This document shows, one piece after another, positions 18,504 through 26,795 of a stretch of 64,000 bases of DNA. Position 1 is the first letter of the stretch, and each line of letters begins with the position of its first letter. A program made the translations under genes and the position numbers. Origin of the DNA: Anaerospora hongkongensis. GTDB lineage: Bacteria; Bacillota; Negativicutes; Sporomusales; DSM-15969. Under the pieces are notes generated by a model. It saw nothing but the letters and a program-made list of their open reading frames with translations, made no database searches and was not told the DNA's origin. The stretch spans positions 115,153 through 179,152 of the forward strand of contig NZ_SLUI01000010.1 in the NCBI RefSeq assembly GCF_004339805.1. Reading direction: 5' to 3'.

Positions 18504-20048
18504 GTGGAAAATATCGTAGAGATTATTATTACTGCTGTCATCGTCGGTATTCTGAGTACTGCAGTCGGCTATTATATTCGCAAAAATATTGCTGAGGCAA
18601 AAATTGCCGCAGCTGAAGATGCAGCAAAGAAAATCTTAGAAGATGCCGGGCGTTCTGCCGAATCGAAGAAAAAAGAGGCTTTAGTTGAAGCCAAGGAAGA
18701 AATGCATAAACTGCGCACCGAACTTGACAGAGAAAGTAAGGAGCGCCGCAATGAACTTCAGCGCCTGGAGCGACGTTTGGTACAAAAAGAAGAGAATCTT
18801 GACCGGAAAATCGACTCTCTAGAAAAGAAAGAGGAGATTCTCAGCCGCAAAGAGGCTGATGTAGATAAAAGTCAAGAAAAAATCAATGAATTGTATACCA
18901 AGCAATTAGCTGAACTGGAGAGGCTCTCCGGTTTAACTTCTGAAGACGCCCGTAATTTACTCCTGGCAAATGTTCAGGAAGAAATTAAACATGAAACAGC
19001 GATCATGATTAAGGATCTGGAACAGCAGGCGAAGGAAGAAGCCGATAAGAAAGCGAGAGAAATCATTTCGTTAGCAATTCAGCGTTGTGCTGCAGACCAT
19101 GTAGCCGAAACTACTGTATCTGTCGTAGCTCTGCCGAATGACGAAATGAAGGGCCGCATCATTGGCCGCGAGGGTCGCAATATTCGTACATTAGAGACAC
19201 TTACGGGAATTGATCTCATCATAGATGATACCCCTGAAGCTGTTATTCTCTCAGGCTTCGATCCCGTTCGCCGTGAAGTGGCGCGTATCGCTTTAGAGAA
19301 ATTGATTACTGATGGACGCATTCACCCAGCTCGTATTGAAGAAATGGTTGAAAAAGCCCAAAAAGAAGTTGAGCAAAAGATTAAAGAAGCTGGCGAACAG
19401 GCTACTTTCGAAACTGGTGTCCATGGATTGCACCCTGAAGTTATTAAATTACTTGGCCGCCTTAAATACCGTACCAGTTACGGCCAAAATGTGTTGAAGC
19501 ATTCCATTGAGGTTGCTCACCTGGCTGGTGTTATGGCTGCTGAATTAGGTGTTGACCATATGCTGGCTAAGCGTGCGGGCTTACTGCACGATCTTGGTAA
19601 AGCAGTAGACCATGAAGTAGAGGGACCACATGTAACGATCGGTGCCGATTTAGCGAAGAAATATCGTGAATCTGCCGAGGTTATCAACGCTATTGCAGCC
19701 CATCACGGTGACGAAGAGCCTAAAACTATACAAGCTGTGCTTGTTGCTGCTGCTGATGCTGTTTCCGCTGCTCGCCCTGGTGCCCGCAGAGAAACACTGG
19801 AAAGCTATTTAAAACGGTTAACACGATTGGAAGAAATTGCAGAATCCTTTGATGGTGTAGAAAAATCGTTTGCTATTCAGGCTGGACGAGAAATCAGAAT
19901 TATGGTAAAACCAGATAAAATTGACGATTTAGCTTCTATTCGTTTAGTACGTGATATTGTTAAACAGATTGAAAGTGAACTGGAATACCCGGGTCAAATA
20001 AAGGTAACGGTAATTCGTGAGACACGTGCCGTTGATTATGCAAAATAA
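18504..20048 (+). CDS. rny: Ribonuclease Y
   Basis: Membrane-anchored endoribonuclease that initiates mRNA decay. It has an N-terminal membrane helix (residues ~4-24), a long charged coiled coil (about 30-180), a KH domain ([15 protein letters not shown] near 215) and an HD domain with [17 protein letters not shown] and [10 protein letters not shown]. The ~514-residue length matches the B. subtilis protein. The start is unusual: the only conventional in-frame start before residue 60 is GTG 18504, which overlaps the AAAGGAGG site itself. An ATC at 18513 has the ideal 8-base spacing, so the true N-terminus is open. Confidence 0.93.
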   Translation: MENIVEIIITAVIVGILSTAVGYYIRKNIAEAKIAAAEDAAKKILEDAGRSAESKKKEALVEAKEEMHKLRTELDRESKERRNELQRLERRLVQKEENLDRKIDSLEKKEEILSRKEADVDKSQEKINELYTKQLAELERLSGLTSEDARNLLLANVQEEIKHETAIMIKDLEQQAKEEADKKAREIISLAIQRCAADHVAETTVSVVALPNDEMKGRIIGREGRNIRTLETLTGIDLIIDDTPEAVILSGFDPVRREVARIALEKLITDGRIHPARIEEMVEKAQKEVEQKIKEAGEQATFETGVHGLHPEVIKLLGRLKYRTSYGQNVLKHSIEVAHLAGVMAAELGVDHMLAKRAGLLHDLGKAVDHEVEGPHVTIGADLAKKYRESAEVINAIAAHHGDEEPKTIQAVLVAAADAVSAARPGARRETLESYLKRLTRLEEIAESFDGVEKSFAIQAGREIRIMVKPDKIDDLASIRLVRDIVKQIESELEYPGQIKVTVIRETRAVDYAK

Positions 20049-20050
20049 AA

Positions 20051-20088
20051 ACAAAGGACCTTGTTATTTACAAGGTCCTTTGTTTTTT
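20051..20088 (+). terminator. Intrinsic terminator after rny
   Basis: A 13-bp perfect stem (ACAAAGGACCTTG with its complement, 7-base loop) is followed by five T residues. Starts 3 bases after the stop. Confidence 0.92.
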
Positions 20089-20101
20089 CCAATAATTAAA
20101 A

Positions 20102-20130
20102 GCAGGAATTGCTATTACATTAGAGAATAT
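20102..20130 (+). promoter_or_regulatory. Sigma-H-like promoter of the unknown gene before spoVS
   Basis: GCAGGAATT (20102-20110), 11 bases, AGAGAATAT (20122-20130) fits the B. subtilis sigma-H consensus RnAGGAwww-n11/12-RnnGAATww at every fixed position. The gene start at 20189 would have a leader of about 50 bases. Confidence 0.6.
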
Positions 20131-20188
20131 GTATCCTCAGCAATTATGTGTGACATGCTATTTTATTTATTGGATGGACGGTGACACT

Positions 20189-20707
20189 ATGCCTAAATAT
20201 ACACAAGACGATGAACAAATATCAGACGGCGTTAATTTACTTATTTCTATTTTAGTTCGCTACCCGGAAATTGGAACAATAAGTTTCGATCCGCTGCATA
20301 ATTCTATTAAGCTTACATTTATGTTGTCAAGTATTTTGACCGCCCAGGAGTTTGAAGCAATAAAAACGGTGGTATTAAACAGCATAAAAGCTTACCTTAT
20401 GCTATCAGGTGCCGGTGAGCATAAAGCCGACGTTCAGCTAAGCAGCTACGATCGTGTAACTATGCTCGTCGTATCGCGTGATGTTGCCACCTTATCCAAA
20501 GGGGAAATAACTCTGTTAATTACGCTACTCCGGGATAAATTCCGTGATGTACTAGTTACAGACAATAACGATGCCATGCTGGAAGAAGATCTGCTTATTC
20601 AAGAAGAACTGATTGACAACATGCTGCAGAACGTGAAGAGTAACCATACTGTCAATCGCTTAATCGGGATCCGAGAAGATGGACGGGTTTTGGTGTTTAA
20701 TAAATAA
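20189..20707 (+). CDS. Conserved-looking hypothetical protein beside spoVS, possibly sporulation-linked
   Basis: 172 residues from ATG 20189; no strong Shine-Dalgarno (GGTGAC a few bases upstream). The protein is acidic and soluble, with alternating beta/alpha character (GTISFDPLHNSIKLTFML; SYDRVTMLVVSRDVATLSKGE), and ends in DGRVLVFNK. I do not recognise a family. The frame is open to an ATG at 20129, but that codon lies in the -10 element of a sigma-H-like promoter, which favours the downstream start. It stands between rny and spoVS, flanked by terminators on both sides, so it is probably monocistronic. The promoter match suggests expression at the onset of sporulation. Confidence 0.6.
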   Translation: MPKYTQDDEQISDGVNLLISILVRYPEIGTISFDPLHNSIKLTFMLSSILTAQEFEAIKTVVLNSIKAYLMLSGAGEHKADVQLSSYDRVTMLVVSRDVATLSKGEITLLITLLRDKFRDVLVTDNNDAMLEEDLLIQEELIDNMLQNVKSNHTVNRLIGIREDGRVLVFNK

Positions 20708-20720
20708 TTAGCGCCTATTA

Positions 20721-20754
20721 AAAGAGACTTTACCGTGGTCTCTTTATTTTTTTT
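20721..20754 (+). terminator. Intrinsic terminator after the unknown gene
   Basis: AAAGAGAC (20721-20728) pairs with GTCTCTTT (20738-20745), followed by A and eight or more T residues. Confidence 0.85.
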
Positions 20755-20793
20755 GTAAATATATTGAATTTTATTGTAAATATTTGAAATTTT
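20753..20793 (+). repeat. AT-rich tandem pair upstream of spoVS
   Basis: Two 20-base copies starting TTGTAAATAT (20753-20772 and 20774-20793) match at 17 of 20 positions. They lie just ahead of the putative sigma-H promoter of spoVS and could be a regulator site, UP-element-like DNA or chance AT richness. Confidence 0.4.
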
Positions 20794-20804
20794 CTCTTTT
20801 GAAT

Positions 20805-20833
20805 AGAGGTATTTTTTAGTTAATAAAGAATAT
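20805..20833 (+). promoter_or_regulatory. Sigma-H-like promoter of spoVS
   Basis: AGAGGTATT (20805-20813), 11 bases, AAAGAATAT (20825-20833) matches the sigma-H consensus with one deviation (T for A in AGGA). spoVS is a known sigma-H gene in B. subtilis, which supports the reading. Confidence 0.6.
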
Positions 20834-20892
20834 TTTATATCATTCGATAATTTCCTCATTGTTTGATTATTCAAAGGAGGGTACTAAAGGAC

Positions 20893-21153
20893 ATGGACGT
20901 ATTAAAAGTATCAGCAAAATCTAACCCCAACTCTGTAGCAGGTGCCTTGGCTGGAGTGCTGAGAGAACGGGGAGGCGCTGAAATGCAAGCCATCGGCGCC
21001 GGAGCACTAAACCAGGCGGTAAAAGCAGTAGCAATTGCACGAGGATTTGTTGCCCCACACGGTGTTGATTTAATCTGTATCCCTGCCTTTACCGATATAA
21101 TGATTGATGGTGAAGAACGAACGGCAATTAAATTGATAGTAGAACCAAGGTAG
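20893..21153 (+). CDS. spoVS: Stage V sporulation protein S
   Basis: 86-residue SpoVS, the same length as in Bacillus, with the family core VSAKSNPNSVAGALAGVLRE and PAFTDIMIDGEERTAIKLIV. It is an Alba-fold-like protein needed for progress beyond stage V. ATG 20893 follows AAAGGAGG (11-base spacing). Monocistronic between terminators; located downstream of rny as in B. subtilis. Confidence 0.95.
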   Translation: MDVLKVSAKSNPNSVAGALAGVLRERGGAEMQAIGAGALNQAVKAVAIARGFVAPHGVDLICIPAFTDIMIDGEERTAIKLIVEPR

Positions 21154-21158
21154 AATAA

Positions 21159-21190
21159 AAAACCTGTTCGTAAAGAACAGGTTTTGTGTT
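21159..21190 (+). terminator. Intrinsic terminator after spoVS
   Basis: AAAACCTGTTC pairs with GAACAGGTTTT around GTAAA, followed by TGTGTT. Confidence 0.85.
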
Positions 21191-21219
21191 TTGCAAAGGT
21201 GTTTATGACATACTATAAT
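21191..21219 (+). promoter_or_regulatory. Sigma-A promoter of pepA
   Basis: TTGCAA (21191-21196), 17 bases, perfect TATAAT (21214-21219), about 27 bases before the expected transcription-to-start region of pepA. Confidence 0.75.
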
Positions 21220-21252
21220 ATAAGTATACAATAATAAAAGGGGTACGTTATA

Positions 21253-22746
21253 TTGAAGATTACAATTACATCAGAAGCACTTATCAATATACCATGTGAT
21301 GTTCTGGTAATTGGACAGTTTGAAGATGAAGCCGTTTTGGCAGCGGGGCTGCAAGAGCTGGACCAAGCATTAAGAGGACAAATTTCTGCGCTAGGCAAAA
21401 CACTGCCGAATCCAGCAGAGTATGGAAAAACAACGTTCATTTATACGTTAAATCAAATTGTACCGAAAAGTGTGCTTTTGCTTGGCATGGGGAAACGCCA
21501 AGCAATGACTACGGATAGAATCCGTGCCTTAAGTGCAATTGCGCTGCGTGCGACCCGGCAAATCCGGCCTGCAACAATAGCCACCATGAATTATGGTCAT
21601 TATCGCAGCCAGGAGGGCCTAGCAGCCGCGCAAGCGCTTGTCGAAGGAATTGTATTAGGAGCTTATCAATTTAATCACTACAAGTCAAATCAAGATAATT
21701 TGCAGGCAATTGATGAAGTGCTAATTGTCCAATCGGAAACAGAGCAAATTAGTGAAGAGCAAATTCAAAAATCGGTAATTATTGGACAGAGTGTTAATTT
21801 CGCCCGTGATCTGGTCAATCATCCGGCAAATGTGCTGACACCTACTCGTATGGCCGAGGAAGCTTCTCGGTTGGCCGAGCAGTACGGCATGTCGCTTGCT
21901 GTGTTGGAATTGCAGGATATGAAGGCTTTACATATGGAGGCAATGCTCGCAGTCGCCCAGGGAAGTGAACAGCCGCCAAAACTTCTTGTGCTTAAGCATA
22001 TGGGAGATTTAACGAGCAATGAAACGGTTGCCTTCGTCGGAAAGGGCATCACTTTTGATAGTGGCGGAATTTCCCTGAAGCCTGGTGAAGGCATGCAAGA
22101 TATGAAAGATGATATGGGCGGTGGAGCTGCGGTATTGGGAGCAATGGCAGCAATTGCTCGCTTAAAGCTGGCGGTTAATGTGATTGGCATTGTTCCCTGC
22201 ACAGAAAACATGCCTTCCGGAAAAGCACTTAAGCCGGGTGATATTATCACGGCAATGAATAAGAAGACGATTGAAATAATCAATACGGATGCTGAAGGCC
22301 GGCTTGTTTTGGCAGACGGCGTATCCTATGCACGCTATCTGGGAGCAACCAAAATAATTGATCTGGCAACATTAACCGGGGCCTGTGTTGTTGCTTTGGG
22401 GACAACGACTTCAGGCGTGATCTCCAACAATAATGATTGGTGTCAGCAAGTGCTGGACGCAGCTAAGCATACCGGTGAAAAAATGTGGAAGCTGCCAAAT
22501 GACGAAGATTATATGGAACTAATTAAAAGTACCATTGCCGATTTAAAGAACTCCGGCGGACGTCATGCCGGGGCGATAACAGCCGGTTTGTTTATTGCCC
22601 AATTTGCTGCTGATACGCCATGGGTACATATCGATATTGCCGGCACTGTTACTACACAAAAAGATAAGGGCTATCATAATGCAGGTGCAACCGGAGTAGG
22701 TGTCAGAACGCTTGTTTACCTGGCGGAAACCCTGCAGAAAGTGTGA
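21253..22746 (+). CDS. pepA: Leucyl aminopeptidase (M17 family)
   Basis: Cytosolic zinc/manganese aminopeptidase. The 497-residue protein has an N-terminal macro-like domain (1-~165) and the C-terminal catalytic domain with FVGKGITFDSGGISLKPG, MKDDMGGGAAV and the signature NTDAEGRLVLADG, which carry the metal ligands and the catalytic Lys/Arg. Start TTG 21253 follows AAAAGGGG. The PHP gene starts 6 bases after its stop, probably coupled. Confidence 0.93.
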   Translation: MKITITSEALINIPCDVLVIGQFEDEAVLAAGLQELDQALRGQISALGKTLPNPAEYGKTTFIYTLNQIVPKSVLLLGMGKRQAMTTDRIRALSAIALRATRQIRPATIATMNYGHYRSQEGLAAAQALVEGIVLGAYQFNHYKSNQDNLQAIDEVLIVQSETEQISEEQIQKSVIIGQSVNFARDLVNHPANVLTPTRMAEEASRLAEQYGMSLAVLELQDMKALHMEAMLAVAQGSEQPPKLLVLKHMGDLTSNETVAFVGKGITFDSGGISLKPGEGMQDMKDDMGGGAAVLGAMAAIARLKLAVNVIGIVPCTENMPSGKALKPGDIITAMNKKTIEIINTDAEGRLVLADGVSYARYLGATKIIDLATLTGACVVALGTTTSGVISNNNDWCQQVLDAAKHTGEKMWKLPNDEDYMELIKSTIADLKNSGGRHAGAITAGLFIAQFAADTPWVHIDIAGTVTTQKDKGYHNAGATGVGVRTLVYLAETLQKV

Positions 22747-22752
22747 TTTTCT

Positions 22753-23601
22753 ATGGCTGCCGATTTACACATCCATACAACAGCTTCCGATGGACGTCTG
22801 GCTCCACAGGAAGTCATAGCAAGAGCTGTTGAACGAGGTCTTACGTTTATTGCTATTACAGATCACGATACCATAGATGGATTGCTTTTAGTCAGCCACA
22901 GCAATATTTTGCCGCTGACGATCATACCCGGCATTGAATTCAGCACCGATTTACCGTATAATGAAGTTCATGTTTTAGGTTATTGTATTGACGTAACCAA
23001 TCTGACTCTCCAAGCGCAATTACAGCTTATTATTCAGGATCGGCTTACAAGAGTTGAAAAAATGGTTAAACGTTTACAAGAGTTAGGTTATCATATATCA
23101 CTTGCCAGAGTACAAGAAATAGCAGGTACAGCCAAGGCACTGGGAAGACCGCATGTAGCAAAAGCGTTGGTAGAAAACGGGTATTTTTCAACTGTCCAGG
23201 ATGTTTTTAACGGGTTGTTGGAAAAGAATGGCCCGGCTTATATTCCCCATTATAAGCTGAGTCCGAAAGAGGTAATCGATTTAATCCACCTGGCAGGTGG
23301 ATTAGCGATTCTTGCTCATCCCGGCCTAGTCGGCAGTGATGCAATTGTTCAGGAGATTATTGCACTTGGGATCGATGGTTTAGAAGTTCATCACCCCAGC
23401 CATGATGAGGCGCAAACAAACAAATACGCCGCTTTGGCAGAGGCAAACGGGCTTGTCATTACCGGTGGTTCTGATTTCCATGCGATTCCCGGCAGGTTTC
23501 CTGAAGATCTGGGAATATTTACCATTCCGGATCAGCTTGCGGTCAATTTGCAGCACGCTGTCCAAAAACGTTCAGACATAAAAAAGCCTACGCACGAATA
23601 A
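22753..23601 (+). CDS. PHP-domain phosphoesterase (YciV/RNase AM type)
   Basis: 282-residue polymerase-and-histidinol-phosphatase domain with metal ligands in DLHIHTTASDG, ITDHDTIDG, EVHVLGYCID, ILAHPG and GGSDFHA. The order resembles the YciV family of 3',5'-nucleoside bisphosphate phosphatases, which also trims RNA 5' ends. There is no good Shine-Dalgarno before ATG 22753; it sits 6 bases after pepA, so coupled translation is likely. Confidence 0.82.
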   Translation: MAADLHIHTTASDGRLAPQEVIARAVERGLTFIAITDHDTIDGLLLVSHSNILPLTIIPGIEFSTDLPYNEVHVLGYCIDVTNLTLQAQLQLIIQDRLTRVEKMVKRLQELGYHISLARVQEIAGTAKALGRPHVAKALVENGYFSTVQDVFNGLLEKNGPAYIPHYKLSPKEVIDLIHLAGGLAILAHPGLVGSDAIVQEIIALGIDGLEVHHPSHDEAQTNKYAALAEANGLVITGGSDFHAIPGRFPEDLGIFTIPDQLAVNLQHAVQKRSDIKKPTHE

Positions 23602-23634
23602 CATCCTTGTATAGAAACTTTAGGAGGATTGATT

Positions 23635-23928
23635 ATGGGCGAAGATAGGAACCTGGCTGAGGTACTTCGCGCCAGAATTGAAGATTTGGAAGATAAAGTG
23701 GAGGCATTGCGTATTAGCCGCCGCGTGCTGATGAATCTAATTGATTCTTTAGAGCGGGAAAAGCGTGAACAAGTTAATAATCTTGAAATTCAGAATGAGC
23801 GACTACAAAAAAACAACTGCCGCTATGCCAAGGTTATTATGTGTCGTAATGCGAAAATCACTGAATTAGAGGAAAAATTGCGTCTTGCAAGAACCGCAAA
23901 TAATCGAACAGGTAATTCTTCTACTTGA
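23635..23928 (+). CDS. Small coiled-coil protein, function unknown
   Basis: 97 residues from ATG 23635 (AGGAGG 8 bases upstream). Residues ~5-85 form a continuous charged heptad pattern (LRARIEDLEDKVEALRISRR; LEREKREQVNNLEIQNERL), with two cysteines near CRYAKVIMC. No family recognised. Followed by a short terminator. Confidence 0.7.
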   Translation: MGEDRNLAEVLRARIEDLEDKVEALRISRRVLMNLIDSLEREKREQVNNLEIQNERLQKNNCRYAKVIMCRNAKITELEEKLRLARTANNRTGNSST

Positions 23929-23929
23929 C

Positions 23930-23957
23930 AACACCTGTAAAAAGGTGTTTTATTTTT
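23930..23957 (+). terminator. Intrinsic terminator after the coiled-coil gene
   Basis: AACACCT pairs with AGGTGTT around GTAAAA, followed by TTATTTTT. A TTGACA at 23924 with a TTTTAT 17 bases on overlaps this element, so a promoter may be nested here. Confidence 0.7.
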
Positions 23958-23984
23958 ATGTACGACTAATAGAGGAGGCTGGAC

Positions 23985-24809
23985 ATGGATGTCGTTGCGT
24001 TAGTAGGCTCAAGTGGGACGGGCAAAAGTCATCGGGCTCTTATTGTTGCCCATGAAAACAATATAGACGCTATTATTGATGACGGCTTGCTAATCAAGGA
24101 CAGCAAAATTATTGCCGGATATTCAGCTAAAAAAGAACCTAGTAAGATTAGGGCAGTCAAAAGAGCCATTTTTATGGATGCCGGGCATGCCGAAGAAGTT
24201 CGGAAAGCGATACAGTCAGTACAGCCTAAGCGTATTTTAATTCTGGGAACCTCGGTTAATATGATTCAAAAGATTACCACTGCTTTGGATTTGCCGGATA
24301 TCGGCACGGTTATACGGATTGAAGATATTGCCACGAAAGCTGAGATTGCCAAGGCCAGGGAAAGCCGGCTTAAAGAAGGCAAACATATTATACCGGTCCC
24401 TACAATTGAATTAAAGCCGCATTTTTCAGGATATTTAATTGATCCATTGGAAATCTTCTTTAAAAAGTCGCATCATAAAAAACGCCGTTTAGGGGAAAAG
24501 TCAATCGTCAGGCCGACATTTAGCTATTATGGGAAACTGTTAATCTCCGATGCAGCAATTTCTGCTATTGTTGATTATGTAGCAGTTAGTGATTTGGCAA
24601 TTACACGGACAGGGCAAATAATTATTAAAAATTCTCATGACCGTGAGAAAGGAATTTCGATTTCTTTAGACGTAACTATAAGATATGGAAATGTTATTTG
24701 GGAAGTAGTACACCAGGCTCAGGCACGCATCAAAAAAACGGTAGAATACATGACAGGCATGATGGTAAAAGAAGTAAATATTGAAGTAAAACGGCTTAGT
24801 ATTGAATAA
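23985..24809 (+). CDS. P-loop NTPase fused to an Asp23/Gls24-like domain
   Basis: 274 residues. The N-terminal half (1-~150) begins with VVALVGSSGTGKSH, a Walker A (8-15), and continues as a Rossmann-like fold (KRILILGTSVNMIQKI). A basic linker HHKKRRLGEK sits near 165. The C-terminal ~90 residues (SYYGKLLISDAAISAIVDYV; VTIRYGNVIWEVVHQAQARIKKTVE; MTGMMVKEVNIEVKRL) follow the Asp23/DUF322 pattern of envelope-stress proteins. No clear Walker B. ATG 23985 follows AGAGGAGG. The next gene (DUF3870) begins 16 bases after, probably co-transcribed. The function is unknown; nucleotide-dependent envelope or cell-cycle control is a guess. Confidence 0.72.
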   Translation: MDVVALVGSSGTGKSHRALIVAHENNIDAIIDDGLLIKDSKIIAGYSAKKEPSKIRAVKRAIFMDAGHAEEVRKAIQSVQPKRILILGTSVNMIQKITTALDLPDIGTVIRIEDIATKAEIAKARESRLKEGKHIIPVPTIELKPHFSGYLIDPLEIFFKKSHHKKRRLGEKSIVRPTFSYYGKLLISDAAISAIVDYVAVSDLAITRTGQIIIKNSHDREKGISISLDVTIRYGNVIWEVVHQAQARIKKTVEYMTGMMVKEVNIEVKRLSIE

Positions 24810-24825
24810 GCCAGCAGGAGGGTTT

Positions 24826-25170
24826 ATGGAGAAACCAATTAAACATGTATTGTTTTCTGGCTATGCCAAACTACCAACAGGCATTACAGCAAGTGAGATG
24901 TACAAAGTAATTGGACTTATATTGGTTATTGATATCGATACCGGAGAAATCATTGAAGCAGACTGCACACTAGCCACGCATGTCGCCCGCCGTCATGTAT
25001 CATTAATGCTTGTGGGACAATCCTTAAAGAACGGTCCTGACCAAGCGCTCAGATTAATTGATCAAGTGTATCAGGGAAGCGCCAAAAAAGCTATTATAAC
25101 CGCGCTGAGAATTATCTATGATAAATACCGCAGTTTTAAAGAAGGAACTGCACCAAGCATACTTGATTAA
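24826..25170 (+). CDS. DUF3870 domain protein
   Basis: 114 residues from ATG 24826 (AGGAGGG 5 bases upstream; an in-frame TTG at 24802 would overlap the previous gene and lacks a site). The fold-wide pattern VLFSGYAKLPTGITASEMY then LVIDIDTGEIIEADCTLAT matches DUF3870, a domain of unknown function found in Clostridia and Negativicutes. Likely an operon with the P-loop/Asp23 gene. Confidence 0.72.
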   Translation: MEKPIKHVLFSGYAKLPTGITASEMYKVIGLILVIDIDTGEIIEADCTLATHVARRHVSLMLVGQSLKNGPDQALRLIDQVYQGSAKKAIITALRIIYDKYRSFKEGTAPSILD

Positions 25171-25234
25171 TCAAGCGGCAACCTAACAGCAGCTGTGTGA
25201 AAGTGCGAAAATTTCATTTATTCATAAGTAAGAG

Positions 25235-25259
25235 AGAGTCCGGTGAACTGGGCTCTTTT
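25235..25259 (+). terminator. Possible terminator after the DUF3870 gene
   Basis: AGAGTCC can pair with GGGCTCT (one G-U) around an 8-base loop, followed by TTT. Confidence 0.5.
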
Positions 25260-25331
25260 GTCGTCTTTAGGCAGGAACGGCCTCGATGGTAGTTATTATC
25301 CTAGCGTTTTAGACCTGACAAGGTACTAGCC

Positions 25332-25360
25332 TTGTTTGACCTACTTATTTCGGGTATAAT
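25332..25360 (+). promoter_or_regulatory. Sigma-A promoter of the miaB-mutS-mutL operon
   Basis: TTGTTT (25332-25337), 17 bases, perfect TATAAT (25355-25360), 34 bases before the miaB start. Confidence 0.72.
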
Positions 25361-25393
25361 AACTTGAAGGATAATTCTAGGAGTTGTTGATAA

Positions 25394-26776
25394 ATGTCGA
25401 ATCATATAAAAGTTTTCTCCGGGCCAACAGATAAAAAGACAGATACTGTAGCGGATTTGGGAAAAGAAAAATATTTTTTCACCTATACATTTGGGTGCCA
25501 AATGAATGAGAATGATTCCGAACGCCTGGCAGGTCAACTGCGGAGCACCGGCTATCAACATACCGATAACATGGAACAGGCTGATGTTATCTTAATTAAT
25601 ACTTGCTGCGTGCGGGAAAGCGCAGAAAAAAAGATATATGGAAAAATTGGCGAACTTAAGCGCTTGAAGACTTTAAATCCGAATCTAGTTATTGGTATTG
25701 CAGGGTGCATGGCGCAAAAAGACCGTGACAAATTATTTAAAAAGGCACCCCATATTGATATTGTTATGGGCACACACAATACTCATCAGCTGATCGAGCT
25801 GCTGCAGGAAGTTGAGCAATCAAGGGACAAAGTACTTGCGGTCTGGGATCAGGCCGAACGGCTTGCCCCTGAAGTTCCTACCATTCGGAAAAATCAAATC
25901 TCAGCCTGGGTACCCATCATGTATGGCTGCAATAATTTCTGTACATACTGCATCGTTCCCTATGTGCGTGGCAGGGAGCGGAGCCGGCCATTACAAGATA
26001 TTGTGCAGGAAATTGAGCAGCTTGGTAAGGAAGGGTTTAAAGAAATTACCCTTCTAGGCCAGAATGTTAATTCCTACGGGAAAGACAGCGAAGAAAATGT
26101 TGATTTTGCAGATCTTTTACAAGCTGTTGATAAAATTCAATCGATTGCCCGTATTCGCTATATGACTTCTCATCCCAGAGATATGTCTGATAAGGTTATT
26201 CAAACCATTGCGCAGAGCAGCAAGATTTGCAAGCACTTTCACTTACCGATTCAATCTGGCAGTAACGCGATTTTGCAGCGCATGAATCGCGGTTATACGG
26301 TCGAATATTACATAGAGTTAGTAAAGAAAATTAGAGATTTAGTCCCGGACGCAAGTATTACAACTGATTTAATTATCGGCTTTCCCGGTGAAACGGACGA
26401 ATTGTTTGCCGAAACGCTGGAATTTATTAAAGAGATCCAATTTGATGCCGCTTATACCTTCTTGTATTCCATCCGCTCAGGAACTCCGGCAGCTAGTATG
26501 GACGAGCAAATTCAGCTGCCGGTGAAAAAAGCTCGTCTCCAGCAGCTGATGGACATCCAAAATGAGATTAGCTTAGCCATTAACCGTAAGTCAGAAGGGC
26601 AGATAGTGGAAGTAATGGTAGAAGGTCCCAGTAAAAATGATGCTTCCCGCTGGATGGGAAGAACCGGTACTAATAAAATTGTTATTTGGGATAAAGGCGA
26701 GGAATGTATTGGAGATTTAAAAATGATTAAAATCATGCAGGCCCAAACATGGCTTTTTAAGGGCCAAATGGTTTAG
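25394..26776 (+). CDS. miaB: tRNA-2-methylthio-N6-dimethylallyladenosine synthase MiaB
   Basis: Radical SAM methylthiotransferase acting on i6A37 of tRNA. The 460 residues hold UPF0004 cysteines C35, C71 and C105, the radical SAM motif C179-X3-C183-X2-C186 (YGCNNFCTYC), and a C-terminal TRAM domain (about 395-460). The YTFGCQMNENDSER opening is the MiaB signature. Its substrate is made by MiaA, whose gene lies downstream in the same run. Start ATG 25394 with a weak AGGAG site. Confidence 0.94.
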   Translation: MSNHIKVFSGPTDKKTDTVADLGKEKYFFTYTFGCQMNENDSERLAGQLRSTGYQHTDNMEQADVILINTCCVRESAEKKIYGKIGELKRLKTLNPNLVIGIAGCMAQKDRDKLFKKAPHIDIVMGTHNTHQLIELLQEVEQSRDKVLAVWDQAERLAPEVPTIRKNQISAWVPIMYGCNNFCTYCIVPYVRGRERSRPLQDIVQEIEQLGKEGFKEITLLGQNVNSYGKDSEENVDFADLLQAVDKIQSIARIRYMTSHPRDMSDKVIQTIAQSSKICKHFHLPIQSGSNAILQRMNRGYTVEYYIELVKKIRDLVPDASITTDLIIGFPGETDELFAETLEFIKEIQFDAAYTFLYSIRSGTPAASMDEQIQLPVKKARLQQLMDIQNEISLAINRKSEGQIVEVMVEGPSKNDASRWMGRTGTNKIVIWDKGEECIGDLKMIKIMQAQTWLFKGQMV

Positions 26777-26795
26777 CGGAAGAGGAAGATGAGAG

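Noticed and set aside
20129..20188. Upstream start for the unknown gene at 20189
   Set aside because: The ATG at 20129 falls in the -10 element of the sigma-H-like promoter, so it would not be in the transcript from that promoter.
21819..22283. 154-residue antisense frame over pepA
   Set aside because: It lies fully within the conserved pepA gene and has no ribosome site or family features.
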